Source of the DNA: Gemmatimonadota bacterium
GTDB taxonomy: Bacteria; Gemmatimonadota; Gemmatimonadetes; Longimicrobiales; RSA9
Length of the DNA stretch: 64,000 nt
Assembly (NCBI GenBank): GCA_039715185.1
Contig: JBDLIA010000009.1
Span: forward strand, 1 to 64,000
Direction of reading: 5' to 3'
A program made the translations under genes and the position numbers. The stretch's first letter is position 1; each line of letters opens with the position of its first letter. Under the pieces are notes generated by a model. It did no database searches, had not been told where the DNA came from, and was given only the letters and a program-made list of their open reading frames with translations. Positions 51,639 to 60,557 of the stretch are shown here, one piece after another.

Positions 51639-52075
51639 CGCGCCGGTCCGCGGCGGCGGGCGCGTGCCTGCTGGTGCTCGCTGGCTTCGGCCCTGGCCCG
51701 GGCGGCGCCTCCGCCGAGACGGGCATCGACCAGGCGCCGGCCAACGACTCCATCGTCGAGGCGCGCACCCGCCAGATCGCCTCCGGGCTGCGCTGCGTGG
51801 TGTGCCAGGGTCTATCGATCGAGGACTCTCCCGCGGAGCTAGCACGCGAGATGCGGGCTATCGTCAAAGAGCAGGTGACCGCGGGCCGTTCGAGCGAGGA
51901 GATCGAGGCCTACTTCGTGGCCCGCTACGGCGAATTCGTACTGCTCGAGCCCAGGGCCGAGGGCTTCAACCTCCTGGTGTACGGACTGCCGATGGCGGCC
52001 ATGGCGCTCGGCGCGCTGTTCGTGCTCCGGTTCGTGCGCCGGTGGAGCGGGGAAGCGACCGAATCGGCCGACTGA
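51635..52075 (+). CDS. ccmH: Cytochrome c maturation protein CcmH
   Basis: 146 residues from GTG 51635. Signal peptide (about 1-27), then the CcmH redox motif LRCVVCQGLSIEDSPAELAREMR, the helical bundle QVTAGRSSEEIEAYFVARYGEFVLLEPR and a C-terminal membrane segment (about 110-130). No CcmI-type TPR domain is attached. Ends the ccm operon; lgt follows 22 bases later. Confidence 0.92.
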   Translation: MTRRSAAAGACLLVLAGFGPGPGGASAETGIDQAPANDSIVEARTRQIASGLRCVVCQGLSIEDSPAELAREMRAIVKEQVTAGRSSEEIEAYFVARYGEFVLLEPRAEGFNLLVYGLPMAAMALGALFVLRFVRRWSGEATESAD

Positions 52076-52097
52076 TCAAACACATGGAGGGGCGGCG

Positions 52098-52943
52098 ATG
52101 TACCCGGTTCTGTTCGAGATAGGAGGCTTCGAGGTCACCAGCTTCGGCGTGATGATCTTCCTGTCGTTCCTGACGGGCGCGTGGATCCTTTCGCTTCAGC
52201 TCGAGCGGCGCGGAATGGACCCGGAGATCGCGTGGGAAATCCTCGCCGCGACCGCGATCGCGGGCGTTCTGGGGGCCAAGCTCTACTACATGGGGTTGCA
52301 CTGGCGCGACTTCGCCGCCGACCCCATGGGCGAGCTCCTCAGCCGCGCCGGGCTCGTCTGGTACGGCGGGCTGATAGGCGGCGTGCTGGCGTTCTACTGG
52401 CAGGCCAAGAAGAAGGGTCTGCCGATCGCCACCATGTTCGACGGCGCCGCGCCGGCGCTGGGTCTGGCCTACGCGGTGGGGCGCGTGGGGTGCTTCTTGG
52501 TGGGCGACGACTACGGCTTGCCCACCGAAAGCGGCGTCGGGATCGCCTTCCCGCAGGGCTCGCCGCCGAGCACGGCCGGCTACTTCCGCTCTCTGGGCGT
52601 CGAGGTGGATGCCGCCTTGCCCGACAACGCGGTGCTCGCTGTGCACCCGACGCAGTTGTACGAGATCGGAGGCGGACTGATCATGTTCGCGATCCTCTGG
52701 CAGATGTCCAAGCGCGCCCTGCGGCCCGGTCAGTTGTTCGGCGCCTTCCTGGTGCTCTACGGCATCGAGCGCTTCGCGGTGGAGTTCGTCCGGGCGAAGG
52801 GAGATCGCTTCGTGTTCGGTCTCACCACGTCCCAGATCGCCAGCGTCGTGGCTCTGGGAGTGGGGGCGTGGCTGTGGGCGCGCAGACCGTCCCGGCCGGG
52901 GGCGACGGAGTCGTCAGCGGCGGCCGCCGCTTCTTCCGGCTAG
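52098..52943 (+). CDS. lgt: Prolipoprotein diacylglyceryl transferase
   Basis: 281 residues. Seven membrane segments. Lgt signature GRVGCFLVGDDYGLPT, then HPTQLYEIGGGLIMF and GIERFAVEFVRAKGDRF. The usual HGG of E. coli Lgt is YGG (LVWYGGLIGG), a variant found in other groups too. It transfers diacylglycerol to lipobox cysteines, needed by the Lol system at 9387. The gene ends 7 bases before repeat C. Confidence 0.95.
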   Translation: MYPVLFEIGGFEVTSFGVMIFLSFLTGAWILSLQLERRGMDPEIAWEILAATAIAGVLGAKLYYMGLHWRDFAADPMGELLSRAGLVWYGGLIGGVLAFYWQAKKKGLPIATMFDGAAPALGLAYAVGRVGCFLVGDDYGLPTESGVGIAFPQGSPPSTAGYFRSLGVEVDAALPDNAVLAVHPTQLYEIGGGLIMFAILWQMSKRALRPGQLFGAFLVLYGIERFAVEFVRAKGDRFVFGLTTSQIASVVALGVGAWLWARRPSRPGATESSAAAAASSG

Positions 52944-52950
52944 TCGACCT

Positions 52951-53118
52951 CTAGTGTGCCGGCGCGGAAGTCCCGTGTGCACCGAGGCGCGTGATGCGCC
53001 CGCGGGGCAAGGCGGAACGACGCGCCGTAGCCGTAGCTACGGCAAGGAGTTCCAACGCCGCATCCGCGGGATGCAGCGCGAGCCGAATGCCTACGGGACT
53101 TCTGCAACGGTACACTAG
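52951..53118 (+). repeat. 168-bp palindromic repeat, copy C
   Basis: It starts and ends in CTAG; 168 bp; about 96% identical to copy B by eye. It lies between the convergent lgt and tamB-like genes. The right-hand CTAG (53115-53118) supplies the TAG stop of the minus-strand tamB-like gene. Its strong internal pairing could serve as a bidirectional transcription barrier here. Confidence 0.9.
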
Positions 53119-56100
53119 TAGGTCCAGCGGCGCCGGATCTCCGCGAACGCCTCCTGGCGCGGGTTCACCAGCGAGCGGACGCCGGCGATCGTCTGGAGCA
53201 CGCGGCGGCGGTTGAACGGCTCGAACCCGGCCTGGGCCGTCCACTGGCGATCGATGCGCCAGTCCACGGCTACGGCCCAGGTGGCCCCCCTCTGCGTGGC
53301 TCCGGCGTCGAAGAGCGTGCCGATCCCCAGATCCGCGGTGATGAACACGTTGTCCAGCACTTCCTTGCCCACCACCACGGTCGGGGCCAGGGTCTGGAAG
53401 GTGCCGCCACCGATGCCGGACCCGAAGCGCACCTGAAACACGTCCAACGGCACGCCCAGATCTCGGGTCACCCCCTCCTCCAGGAACCCTCCGAAGACGT
53501 CTCCCAGGCCGCCCAGGAACGCTCCCTGTAGGGCGCTCCGACCGGGCACCCCACCGGCGCCTCCGGGCTGGCCGAAAATCAGGAACGACAGCAGATCCGC
53601 CTCCGGAATGGTCTGGCCTGTCTCCGTCGTGAGCGCCAGCGTCGGCTCGTCCAGGGTACCGCCGATCCTGGCCTGCACCTGCAGTTGTCCGCCTCCCTGG
53701 ACCGGCACCGTGCGCGCGGCGGTGATGTCCAGCACCGGATTGGGCTCCGGCAGCCCCAGGAACTTGATGTTGGCGTCGACGACGTCGAACCTGCGCACGA
53801 CCGGACCGGCGATCAGCGTGAACGTCCCCCGTTCGCCGAGTAGATCGCCCGTCAGTCGCAGCGCGTCCGGTGGAAAGAGGTCGACGACGAGCGCACCCCG
53901 GAGCTGCGCGCGCGCGTCCTCGACCACGAACCAGGTGTCGGGTCCGACGGCGAGATTCAGCCCCGCGACCGACAACTGGCGCCTGCCCACAGGACCGGAC
54001 GCCGCCCCCGGTAGATCCCCGAGCGTGATGGGTCCCGCCTCGGCGATACCGGCGATCTCGTCCTCGAGCGCCGCGCCGGGGCCCTGCCCGGGCACCACCA
54101 CGGTGCCGTCTCGAATCGCCAGCGAGCCCCGCAGGACAGGGCGCTCCAGGTCGCCCGTCAAGCGCAACGTGCCGCCGCTCGCCACCGCGGGCAGGTCGTC
54201 GAAGGCGATGGGCCGGATGCCCTCGAGCGTGATCTCCAGGTCGAGCGACGGGGGACCTCCGTCGTCGGACAGGAGCACCGTGCCTTGCGCGCGGCCCCAG
54301 CCGTCGCTGCGCACCGCGGCGTCCAGGATCTCCACCCTGGGGCCGTCGAAGCGAGCCGCCAGGCGGCCATCCTGGAAGGACCGGCCCAACGCGTCCACGT
54401 CCGCCGCCAGAGCCGTGGCGGAGGCGTCGCCCCGCGCCTCGGGCGCCTCGAGCGTGCCCTCCACCCGCACGTCGGCGCGTACCGATCCTCCGATGCCGGT
54501 CACGCCGGCCGGCGCGAAGGGCGCCAGGCTCCCGAGAGGGAAGCCCTCTGCTCGGAGGTCCGCCGTGAGCGGCGCTTGCTCGTCGACCTCGGACGACAGC
54601 GGACGCAGCGAGAGCGCGACGGGCAACGCCGTCTCCACACCGAACGAGCCGACCCCGTCCGCGAGCGCACCGTCGAGGTCCATCCCGACCGTCCCGGTTC
54701 CGTAGTCGAGCACGGCCGTCAGCGCGGACAGAACCAGATCCCCGATGCGCGCGTCCGTCAGGGACAGGTCGCCCGTGACGGTGGGCTCGGCCGGAGTCCC
54801 GCCCACGACGACGTCGCCGCGCAGCAGGCCTTCGAAGGGTGGTTCGCTCCCGGCCAGGCGCCCGAGGTGCTCCACCGGGACGCTGTCGATGTCCGCGGCC
54901 AGGGTGCCATTGCCCTCGGGTGAAAGCTCGCCGTGGACGAGGAAACGCCCGGGGCCGTCCGCCTGGAGAACCAGCAGCGAGTCCACCGAGATCGTGTCGC
55001 CCCACGCGACAGTGGCCGGGCGGGCGAGCGCCCAGCGTTGGTTCGGGAGGTCCATCCGAAACGCGCCGAGGCGGGCCGACCACGCTCCGGCGCTCACGGT
55101 CCCATCCGCGGAGGCCTGCACTCCACCGCCGGCCTCATGGTCCATGCTCAGAGCCGCGGACACGCTGGGCCGCCGCAGGTCCAGGTCGAACGCCGCGGCC
55201 TCGAAGGCGCCGAGGGACGTGGACTGCAGGCCCGTCGCGTCCGCGTTCAACGCCAGCCGCGCGAGCGGCCACCCGAGTACGACCTCGTATTCGACCTGGC
55301 CGCTCTGCACGTTCCAGCCGGCCAGGCGCGCGTCGGCGGTTCGCAGCTCACCCGCGACGTTGGGTGCGTCGAGGGTCCCGCTGAGGCGAGCCGTCGCCCC
55401 GAGAGCTCCGTCGAACGCCCGAACCGGGAAGAACGGCCTGAACGGCGTCACGGAGCCGAGGTCGGCCGTCAGGTCGAGCGAGCCCTCGGCGGGCGCCGAG
55501 AATCGCCACGTACCCTGGCCGGACCCCGACAGCGTGGCGAGCGCGACGTCCAGCGCGCGCACGGACACCCTGCCGCCCCTGACCAGCGCGCTCGCTTCGA
55601 GCCCGTCTCCCGCCTCCGTGAGCCAGCCGGTGAAGGTGAAGTCGACCGCCGCGTCGGTGTCCATCGTCTCGGGGTCGGTGCCGCGCCCGCGCGCCGCGAA
55701 CGTGCCGCTCACGGTCACCGGCGGAACCGAGCGCGCCAGCACCGAGTCGAGCGGCACCGCGATCACGTCGCCCCTGAGGTCGTAACCGAGGGTGTCCTCG
55801 GAGGCGTCGAGCGTACCGGTGACGCTGATGACGCCCCCCGCGATCTCAAGTCGGCCCGACAGCGGCAGGACGCCGTCCGGCCGCGCGGCGGATAGCCTCA
55901 TCGTGCCGGTGGCGGTCCCCGACAGCGCCGGCAGCGCGGGCAGCAGCCGGCCCAGTCCCGCCAGCGGCACCTCCTCCAGGTCCAGGTCGAGCGCGTCCAG
56001 CGCCAGCGGCCCTTCGCCGTCCAGTGAGGCGCCGCCCAGGAGGCGCGCCGACAGGGGCTCGGAGAGACGCCCGCCGACCAGGTCTGCGACGAGGTCCAGG

Positions 56101-57233
56101 CGCAGATCCGCCATCTCCCCGACGACGGAGCCCCGCAACGTTCCCCCGAACGGGATCGAGTCGATGAAGGCCTCCGCGAAGTCCAGGTCCAGAGGCTCGA
56201 GGGACAGGTCCAGCCGTTGCGCGCGGACGCGCCCGCCGTCGGCCGGCAACAGAGCGACGAGCGATCCGCGCACCCGACTCCCCGGACCCTGGAGATCGAA
56301 CCGCTCGAGGGTCGCGCGCGTCGAGCCTCCCGGCAGCGCCTCGAGTACGGCGGAGAAGGTCGCGCTCCCCGTATCGGGAAGGGCGGGGAAGTGGCGTCGG
56401 GCCACGGCGAAGTCGGCCACCACCTGGCCCGCCCGCCCGGTGATCCCGTAGCCGCCGTGCCGCGGATCCCAGACGCCCGCGACGGAGTTCAGGCGCACCC
56501 CTTCCAGGTCCAGGCTCTCGATCTGGAAGCGGTACACGCCGTCGCCGCCCTGGATGGTCCCCGCGCGCGCCAGAACGGGCAGGAACGGTCGCTCCGGATC
56601 CTCTCCCTTGAGCGCCAGCGCGAAGCGGTCCGCGGCGACGGCGACGGCCGCCGGATCCGCGGCGGGCACCGCTATGCTGGCGAGCTCGCCCTCTACGTCA
56701 CGCAGCGTGTAAGAGGTATCGGGTAGCTGCAGCGCGACCTGCACCCCGCGCAACACTGTGTTGCGCAGCACGGCCCGGTCTCCCGCCGGTGGTGGAGCGG
56801 GATCGGACGGTCGCTGCGCCTCGAGGAGCGCTTGGTAGTTCCACGGGGCGTCCCGCGCGGGCTTGACCAGGATCAGGCTGGCGTCGGTGATGTTTCCCGA
56901 GCCGGTAAGTATGCGCCCCCGCAGGAGCGCGTTGGCGTCCAGGCTGAAGCGCGCCGACGGCGCCTCGAGGAACGGCCGCGCCTCCAGGTCCGCCCAACGA
57001 ACGCCGGCCATCAGAGCGGACACCGGGCCGGGCAGGGGAGCGTCCGGGCTCTCCCAGGCCGCGGCGAGCTCCGCGACCCTGGCCTCGAACGTCGCGATCT
57101 GGGCGGCGCCGCTCGCGGCTGAGAAGGGAGCATCCGGCACGCCTCGCCGGACGGCCAGGACGACGCCGACGGCCACCGCCGCCACGGCGAGAACGAACCC
57201 GCTGGATGCCGCCAGGCTCTTGCGAACGGGCAT
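53115..57233 (-). CDS. tamB: TamB-like translocation and assembly protein
   Basis: 1372 residues from ATG 57233. An N-terminal membrane anchor (about 9-29; SGFVLAVAAVAVGVVLAV), then over 1000 residues of repeated beta-strand modules of the AsmA/DUF490 type, and at the C-terminus the TamB domain (LSFLIFGQPGG; a short barrel-like ending NPRQEAFAEIRRRWTY). TamB spans the periplasm, moving phospholipids or barrel proteins to the outer membrane. Its stop codon TAG is part of repeat C. It is 20 bases after the tamA-like gene in a shared operon. Confidence 0.88.
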   Translation of the reverse strand: MPVRKSLAASSGFVLAVAAVAVGVVLAVRRGVPDAPFSAASGAAQIATFEARVAELAAAWESPDAPLPGPVSALMAGVRWADLEARPFLEAPSARFSLDANALLRGRILTGSGNITDASLILVKPARDAPWNYQALLEAQRPSDPAPPPAGDRAVLRNTVLRGVQVALQLPDTSYTLRDVEGELASIAVPAADPAAVAVAADRFALALKGEDPERPFLPVLARAGTIQGGDGVYRFQIESLDLEGVRLNSVAGVWDPRHGGYGITGRAGQVVADFAVARRHFPALPDTGSATFSAVLEALPGGSTRATLERFDLQGPGSRVRGSLVALLPADGGRVRAQRLDLSLEPLDLDFAEAFIDSIPFGGTLRGSVVGEMADLRLDLVADLVGGRLSEPLSARLLGGASLDGEGPLALDALDLDLEEVPLAGLGRLLPALPALSGTATGTMRLSAARPDGVLPLSGRLEIAGGVISVTGTLDASEDTLGYDLRGDVIAVPLDSVLARSVPPVTVSGTFAARGRGTDPETMDTDAAVDFTFTGWLTEAGDGLEASALVRGGRVSVRALDVALATLSGSGQGTWRFSAPAEGSLDLTADLGSVTPFRPFFPVRAFDGALGATARLSGTLDAPNVAGELRTADARLAGWNVQSGQVEYEVVLGWPLARLALNADATGLQSTSLGAFEAAAFDLDLRRPSVSAALSMDHEAGGGVQASADGTVSAGAWSARLGAFRMDLPNQRWALARPATVAWGDTISVDSLLVLQADGPGRFLVHGELSPEGNGTLAADIDSVPVEHLGRLAGSEPPFEGLLRGDVVVGGTPAEPTVTGDLSLTDARIGDLVLSALTAVLDYGTGTVGMDLDGALADGVGSFGVETALPVALSLRPLSSEVDEQAPLTADLRAEGFPLGSLAPFAPAGVTGIGGSVRADVRVEGTLEAPEARGDASATALAADVDALGRSFQDGRLAARFDGPRVEILDAAVRSDGWGRAQGTVLLSDDGGPPSLDLEITLEGIRPIAFDDLPAVASGGTLRLTGDLERPVLRGSLAIRDGTVVVPGQGPGAALEDEIAGIAEAGPITLGDLPGAASGPVGRRQLSVAGLNLAVGPDTWFVVEDARAQLRGALVVDLFPPDALRLTGDLLGERGTFTLIAGPVVRRFDVVDANIKFLGLPEPNPVLDITAARTVPVQGGGQLQVQARIGGTLDEPTLALTTETGQTIPEADLLSFLIFGQPGGAGGVPGRSALQGAFLGGLGDVFGGFLEEGVTRDLGVPLDVFQVRFGSGIGGGTFQTLAPTVVVGKEVLDNVFITADLGIGTLFDAGATQRGATWAVAVDWRIDRQWTAQAGFEPFNRRRVLQTIAGVRSLVNPRQEAFAEIRRRWTY

Positions 57234-57253
57234 CCTTCAGTCCCCGCGCGGGT

Positions 57254-59500
57254 TCAAAACGCCTGTCCCACGGCGAGGTGAAACTGCAGCCTGTTGAAGA
57301 AGGTCTGCTCCTCCTCGAACAGTAGCTGCACGCGGGTCGGCTCGCCGTCCTCGGGGATCTCGAACAGCGGGCCCTGCGGCGAGGCCTGCGGGTTGAACGC
57401 CAGGTCCATGCGGATGGGCCCGACGGGGCTGCGAATACGGAGGCCCACCCCGGGCGTGATGCGCCAATCGGAATCCAGCTCGTCGAGCCCGCCGACGGTG
57501 ACCGTGCCCGCGTCGGCGAAGGTCGCGAGGCGCACCCGGTCGGGCAGGAACGGGGAAGGGAAGCGCAGCTCGAGGCTGGCTATCGCCGAGGTCGTGCCGC
57601 CGACCGGTACGAAGACCGTGTCCGTCGCCACCCCGGATTCCACGTCCTCCTGCTGGAATATCCACACGCCGGGGCCGAGGGTGTTCTGCCCGAAGCCGCG
57701 CACGCTCGTGGCCCCGCCCGCGAACAGCCGTTCGTCCGGCGGCAGAACGTCCTCGCGCGCGGCCTCTACGTTGGCCGAGTCGGTGGTCACGGTCGCCGTG
57801 CCGAGAAAGCTCGATACGCGGGCCTGAACGGCCACGACCCAGTCCGGGCGGACCTCGGCATACGTGGCCGCGCCGACGCCCACCTGGACGAAGTCCAGAT
57901 CCGACCCCAGGCTCGGCGTCGCCCAGGTGGTGGACGCTCTCAGCTGGTAGCCCCCGCGGGGGTCGATGGGCCCGTCGCGCCGGTCACGCGTCCAACTCAC
58001 GTCGAAGCCGTTGCGCCAGCGCGGTTCCAGCAGCACCGAGACGTCGTCCTGGCACACGCTCAGCGTGAGGCAGAACACCGCTCGCGACGCCTCCACCGAG
58101 GCCCGCTCCGCGTTGACGCCGATGGCCCCCAGGTCTCCCGAGCGGAAGCTGCGCTGCAGCCCCAATCGGCCGCCGCGCGCGTTGCGCTGGAATACCTGCG
58201 GCTCGCTGACGCGCTCGACGAATCCGCTGAGCGCGATCTGATTGCGCGCGCTGATGAAGAAGGGGCGCGTGAAGTCCGCGGTGAGCTGATAGTCGAGCTC
58301 ATCCCCGAAGTCGAGCTCGTTGCCCAGCACGTCCGTCTCGAACTCGTTGCACACGCTTCTGCCGAAATCGAACGCTAGGGGGTCGCCCAGACCCAGCTTC
58401 GACACGCTACCGCCGATCGCCAGCCGCCGCGCCCCGCCCAGAAAGGACCTGCTCACCCACGTGGCGTCCACCCGGCCGCAGCCCACGTCGCCGAACCCCA
58501 AGCCGGCGTCCATCAGGTGCACGTCGCCTTCGGCCACTTGAACCAGGACGGACGCCTGGGTGCTGTCGGCCGGAGTGACCTGCAGGGAATCGGGTGCCAT
58601 GGCGACACTCGCGAAGCGCACGATCTCCAGGTTGTAGAGGCCGCGCTGAGCCTCCGACAGCCTATCGACCTGGAGCAGCTCACCCTGGCGCACCCCCACC
58701 TGCCGGATAATCGTGCCGCGGCCCAGCCGCTCGGCGCCGACCAGGATCACCGTATCCACGCGCACGATGGGCCCCGGGATGGCGAGCAACTCGGCGTCGG
58801 CCCGGTCCCTGAGCGTATCGACGCCGAAGTTCCGCAGGATCTCGGAGAACGCGTGCCCGCGCTGGCGCAACTGCGCCTGGACGGTGTCCGCCGAGGCGGA
58901 GAAAAGTGCCAGCTTGAACGTATCGCCCTCGGCCAGCGGCAGACGCTCGCGGAGCCGAGCCGTGTCCAGAACGCCGGCCAAACCCTCCAGCCCCAGGCGC
59001 TCCACGAACACAGCATCGCTGCGCGCGATACGGAAGGTGACCCGCACTGATGGTGCCTCTCCAGCGGGCGCGGTCCGAGGCGACTCGATCTCCAGGACCA
59101 TGGGCCGGACGGTGGTGCCGAAGAAGCCGTTCTGCCGGTAGAACAGCGCGAGTCGACCCACGTCGTCGCGCAGCGTCTCGAGGTTCAGATAGCCACGCTG
59201 ACGGCCGAGTCCCCCCACGCAGACGGGCATGCCGAGAAGCGCACACCGGCTCGCGCGCGTGCCCACGAGCGCCCGCAGAGAGTCCGCCGAAAAGGGCTCC
59301 GCCCCCTCGAACACGACCTCATCGATCTCGCTCCCCGTGAGGTCGACGAAGGTGGGAAACAGCTCGGCCCCGGCGCCGCGAACGCAGCCCGCAGCGGCGA
59401 CCGTCACCAGCAGCGCCTGCACGACGCTCCGCCGGCGGCGGTGTAGCGGTCGCTCGGTGCGCGAACGAGGTCGAACCATCAGCGTCTTCGGGGGCTCCAT
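57254..59500 (-). CDS. tamA: TamA/BamA-like outer-membrane barrel protein
   Basis: 748 residues from ATG 59500; ATG 59479 is also possible. The signal region ends in VTVAAAGC, which is lipobox-like though -3 is Ala. POTRA-like domains (about 40-370; PFSADSLRALVGT; LALFYRQNGFFGTTVRPMVLEIE; GELLQVDRLSEAQRGLYNLEIV) precede an Omp85 barrel with the typical DRRDGPIDPRGGYQLRASTTWA and VRGFGQNTLGPGVW. With TamB it should assemble outer-membrane components. It is a second Omp85 protein beside BamA (15536). Confidence 0.85.
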   Translation of the reverse strand: MEPPKTLMVRPRSRTERPLHRRRRSVVQALLVTVAAAGCVRGAGAELFPTFVDLTGSEIDEVVFEGAEPFSADSLRALVGTRASRCALLGMPVCVGGLGRQRGYLNLETLRDDVGRLALFYRQNGFFGTTVRPMVLEIESPRTAPAGEAPSVRVTFRIARSDAVFVERLGLEGLAGVLDTARLRERLPLAEGDTFKLALFSASADTVQAQLRQRGHAFSEILRNFGVDTLRDRADAELLAIPGPIVRVDTVILVGAERLGRGTIIRQVGVRQGELLQVDRLSEAQRGLYNLEIVRFASVAMAPDSLQVTPADSTQASVLVQVAEGDVHLMDAGLGFGDVGCGRVDATWVSRSFLGGARRLAIGGSVSKLGLGDPLAFDFGRSVCNEFETDVLGNELDFGDELDYQLTADFTRPFFISARNQIALSGFVERVSEPQVFQRNARGGRLGLQRSFRSGDLGAIGVNAERASVEASRAVFCLTLSVCQDDVSVLLEPRWRNGFDVSWTRDRRDGPIDPRGGYQLRASTTWATPSLGSDLDFVQVGVGAATYAEVRPDWVVAVQARVSSFLGTATVTTDSANVEAAREDVLPPDERLFAGGATSVRGFGQNTLGPGVWIFQQEDVESGVATDTVFVPVGGTTSAIASLELRFPSPFLPDRVRLATFADAGTVTVGGLDELDSDWRITPGVGLRIRSPVGPIRMDLAFNPQASPQGPLFEIPEDGEPTRVQLLFEEEQTFFNRLQFHLAVGQAF

Positions 59501-59613
59501 TGGCGAGAGGATTCTGAGCGCTGTCGCCACCTCCCGCAATCGCCGCGGAGACCCGGCGGCGGGGGGGGAAGACGGCGCGTCCCGTCCACACCACGTACCC
59601 CCGTGGGCGCGGA

Positions 59614-59642
59614 TTGACCCGGTGCCTCCGTTTCGGTAGTCT
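59614..59642 (+). promoter_or_regulatory. Sigma-70-type promoter for the YfgM-like gene
   Basis: TTGACC (59614-59619), an ideal 17-base spacer and TAGTCT (59637-59642). It lies between the divergent tamA-like and YfgM-like genes and points to the latter. Confidence 0.6.
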
Positions 59643-59735
59643 AACAAGCTGTGCCGGCGCCGTTCGGGGGTTTGTCCGCGAGCGGCGCCATTGACGACAC
59701 CCGATACCCGTGGCGAGCCGCCCGCGGAACCACAT

Positions 59736-60422
59736 ATGGCCAAGCACCGAAACGTCCCGCACCATTCCCACGAGGACCCCGACGACAAGTTCGTCGCGGC
59801 CGTCGTCACCGGAACCGACTGGTTCAAGCGGAATTCGCGGGTCGTCACGATAGCCGCCATCGCCCTCTTCATAGTGGTCGCCGGCGGCCTCTATTGGGTG
59901 CGCTACCAGAGGACTCTTCGGGAGGCCGGCAGCGCCCAGTTGAGCGGCATCCGCCAGACCGTCGCGACCGGCAACACGCCTCTCGCCATGCGCGACCTGA
60001 CCACCTTCCTGGATAACTTCGGCGCCACCCCCTCCGGCGGCGAAGGCCGTCTCCTCATGGCCCAGCTGCTGCTCGTCGAGGGTCGCAACGAAGAGGCCCT
60101 ACAGGCCGCCTCACAGCTCGCCGCGGACCTGCGCGATCCGCTGGGGCCGGGCGCAGCGCGCCTTGCCGCCGCCGCCTACGAGCAGATGGACCGCTTGCCG
60201 GAGGCCGAGCAGGAATTCCTGCGCATCGCCGAATCGGCACCGAGGTCTTTCGAGCGGCACCAGGCCATGGCCGACGCGGCCCGCATCCGCGCCCAGCGTG
60301 GCGACGCCCAGGGCGCCGCCGATCTCTATCGTCAGCTGCTTGACTCGGTTCCCGAGACCGACCCCCAGTACCCGATCATTCGGCTTCGCCTCGGCGAGGT
60401 GGAGGCACGCTCCGGCGCCTGA
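59736..60422 (+). CDS. YfgM-like membrane-anchored TPR protein
   Basis: 228 residues from ATG 59736; a TTG at 59691 would add 15. N-terminal cytoplasmic stretch, one membrane segment (about 36-55; VVTIAAIALFIVVAGGLYWV), then TPR-like helices in the periplasm (about 60-225; ARLAAAAYEQMDRLPEAEQEFLRIAES). YfgM works with PpiD at the Sec translocon in E. coli; the similarity is in layout and helix pattern, so the assignment is moderate. It has its own promoter and a strong terminator. Confidence 0.75.
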   Translation: MAKHRNVPHHSHEDPDDKFVAAVVTGTDWFKRNSRVVTIAAIALFIVVAGGLYWVRYQRTLREAGSAQLSGIRQTVATGNTPLAMRDLTTFLDNFGATPSGGEGRLLMAQLLLVEGRNEEALQAASQLAADLRDPLGPGAARLAAAAYEQMDRLPEAEQEFLRIAESAPRSFERHQAMADAARIRAQRGDAQGAADLYRQLLDSVPETDPQYPIIRLRLGEVEARSGA

Positions 60423-60448
60423 GGGCCCTCCCGGAGCTTCTTTCTTTT
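60409..60448 (+). terminator. Intrinsic terminator of the YfgM-like gene
   Basis: GCTCCGG (60409-60415) and CCGGAGC (60431-60437) pair around an inner GAGGGCCCTC palindrome and are followed by TTCTTTCTTTT. The stem overlaps the TGA stop (60420-60422). Confidence 0.8.
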
Positions 60449-60557
60449 CTCCCTCCCCGTCCCAACATCCCAGAGTTTCGTATAATAGGGATTATGTAAA
60501 CCTGTCCCGTGAGACGGTGTGGAAAATCTGCGCACTTCTCCCCTTCCTCGAGTACGC

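Noticed and set aside
60423-60557. A replication origin
   Set aside because: Only one imperfect DnaA-box-like site is present and no dnaA, dnaN or gidA genes are near.
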